This document shows, one piece after another, positions 33,208 through 33,651 of a DNA stretch of 33,651 nt. The notes beneath the pieces are model-generated. The model ran no database searches. It saw only the letters and a list, made by a program, of their open reading frames with translations, and was not told where the DNA came from. Location of the stretch: NCBI GenBank assembly GCA_030651815.1, contig JAUSBW010000127.1:1-33651 (forward strand). The letters run 5' to 3'. The DNA comes from Methanoregula sp. Its GTDB lineage: Archaea > Halobacteriota > Methanomicrobia > Methanomicrobiales > Methanospirillaceae. Each line of letters begins with the position of its first letter. Within the stretch, counting starts at the first letter, position 1. The position numbers were made by a program, and so were the translations under genes.

Positions 33208-33323
33208 CTTTACCCACCCCTGCGCTTTGCGAGAGTTCAGTATTACATGAGTTTCGGTTATTTCTAAAAATGCGGCAAGTTAAGTAAGAGAAGATTAAAA
33301 TACTTAAACCACGATAAATTATT

Positions 33324-33651
33324 ATGATGTTACAGAGTCAACAGACTCGTGTATCTTCAATCATTCAGGTATTGAAAAATATCGAAGTGTCTTCACTATC
33401 AGTTAATCAATACTTTAAAACTGGCAGTCCTCCATTCAGTCAATCTCAGTATTATATTTACAAAAAAATTCTGGAAACAAAAGGTACGGAGGGCTTGTAT
33501 GATCAGAGAGCTGAAGGCAATAACTTAAAATTTTCAGAGAATATGAAAAATTATGTGCAAGGATTGCTTGAACACAATCCATCAATAAGTACAATTGATA
33601 TTCAAAAAGACATTGAAAACCATTTTAATATCAATATATCCAACACCACGA
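33324..33651 (+). CDS. N-terminal part of a probable transposase, cut by the window end
   Basis: An open frame from ATG 33324 (or 33327) runs 109 codons to the window edge without a stop. The product has a helix-turn-helix-like start (VSSLSVNQYFKTGSPPFSQS), a linker with LYDQRAEGN, and a second helical unit (NYVQGLLEHNPSISTIDIQK) typical of the DNA-binding N terminus of DDE transposases. The catalytic domain would lie beyond the window. The gene is AT-rich, and no terminal inverted repeat could be fixed. The element family is not assigned. Confidence 0.6.
   Translation, partial: MMLQSQQTRVSSIIQVLKNIEVSSLSVNQYFKTGSPPFSQSQYYIYKKILETKGTEGLYDQRAEGNNLKFSENMKNYVQGLLEHNPSISTIDIQKDIENHFNINISNTT

Overview
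The window comes from a hydrogenotrophic methanogenic archaeon, most probably of the order Methanomicrobiales (Methanoregula-like). The markers are a euryarchaeal DNA polymerase D small subunit, the F420 pathway enzyme CofH, archaeal-type riboflavin synthase RibC, an iron-sulfur flavoprotein (Isf), an archaeal S26B signal peptidase and a 14-gene membrane-bound hydrogenase of the Pyrococcus Mbh layout, which is known from Methanomicrobiales. Most of the window is GC-rich. Both ends and several islands (about 24.8-25.8 kb and 31-33.6 kb) are visibly AT-rich and look accessory.

Layout. 0-2.4 kb: a small YHS-domain protein, a coiled-coil protein and, on the minus strand, a CARF-like/winged-helix regulator downstream of hppA. 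2.4-4.5 kb (minus): a membrane pyrophosphatase with K+-dependent, Na+-pump signatures. 5.0-13.1 kb (plus): mbhA-N in the exact Pyrococcus order, with mostly overlapping or touching genes, followed convergently by a HycI-type maturation protease. 13.8-17.2 kb (minus): a membrane PAS/histidine-kinase-like protein fused to a GNAT acetyltransferase, and the DP1 subunit of DNA polymerase D. 17.4-19.1 kb: a LysE-family exporter, a signal peptidase and a cofH tail remnant. 19.2-23.6 kb: DUF1805, cofH, a minus-strand MBL-DUF123-Isf operon, and thiC. 23.7-24.8 kb: a MntA-HepT toxin-antitoxin pair lying between thiC and a second copy of the thiC 3' end, then a tRNA gene. 24.8-27.4 kb: an AT-rich winged-helix-like protein, a LEA14/WHy protein and a frameshifted methyltransferase. 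27.4-31.0 kb: purE, divergent from an operon of class V aminotransferase, ribC, ribH and aspartate aminotransferase. 31.0-33.2 kb: a type II restriction-modification pair. The window ends inside a probable transposase gene.

How the genes fit together. The pyrophosphatase and the Mrp-antiporter-containing hydrogenase are divergent neighbours. Both can couple to the cation gradient, one through PPi and one through H2/ferredoxin, and HycI probably matures the hydrogenase large subunit. CofH and RibH both use 5-amino-6-(D-ribitylamino)uracil, so the window holds branch enzymes for both F420 and flavin.

The least ordinary features are the repeated occurrence of gene 3'-end copies (thiC, cofH, and a DP1-like tail on the kinase-GNAT gene), the toxin-antitoxin pair between two thiC tails, a long-variable-arm tRNA with an apparent CCA anticodon, and the kinase-GNAT fusion with an altered phosphoacceptor region. 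All functional calls are from reading the sequence; no database search was run.
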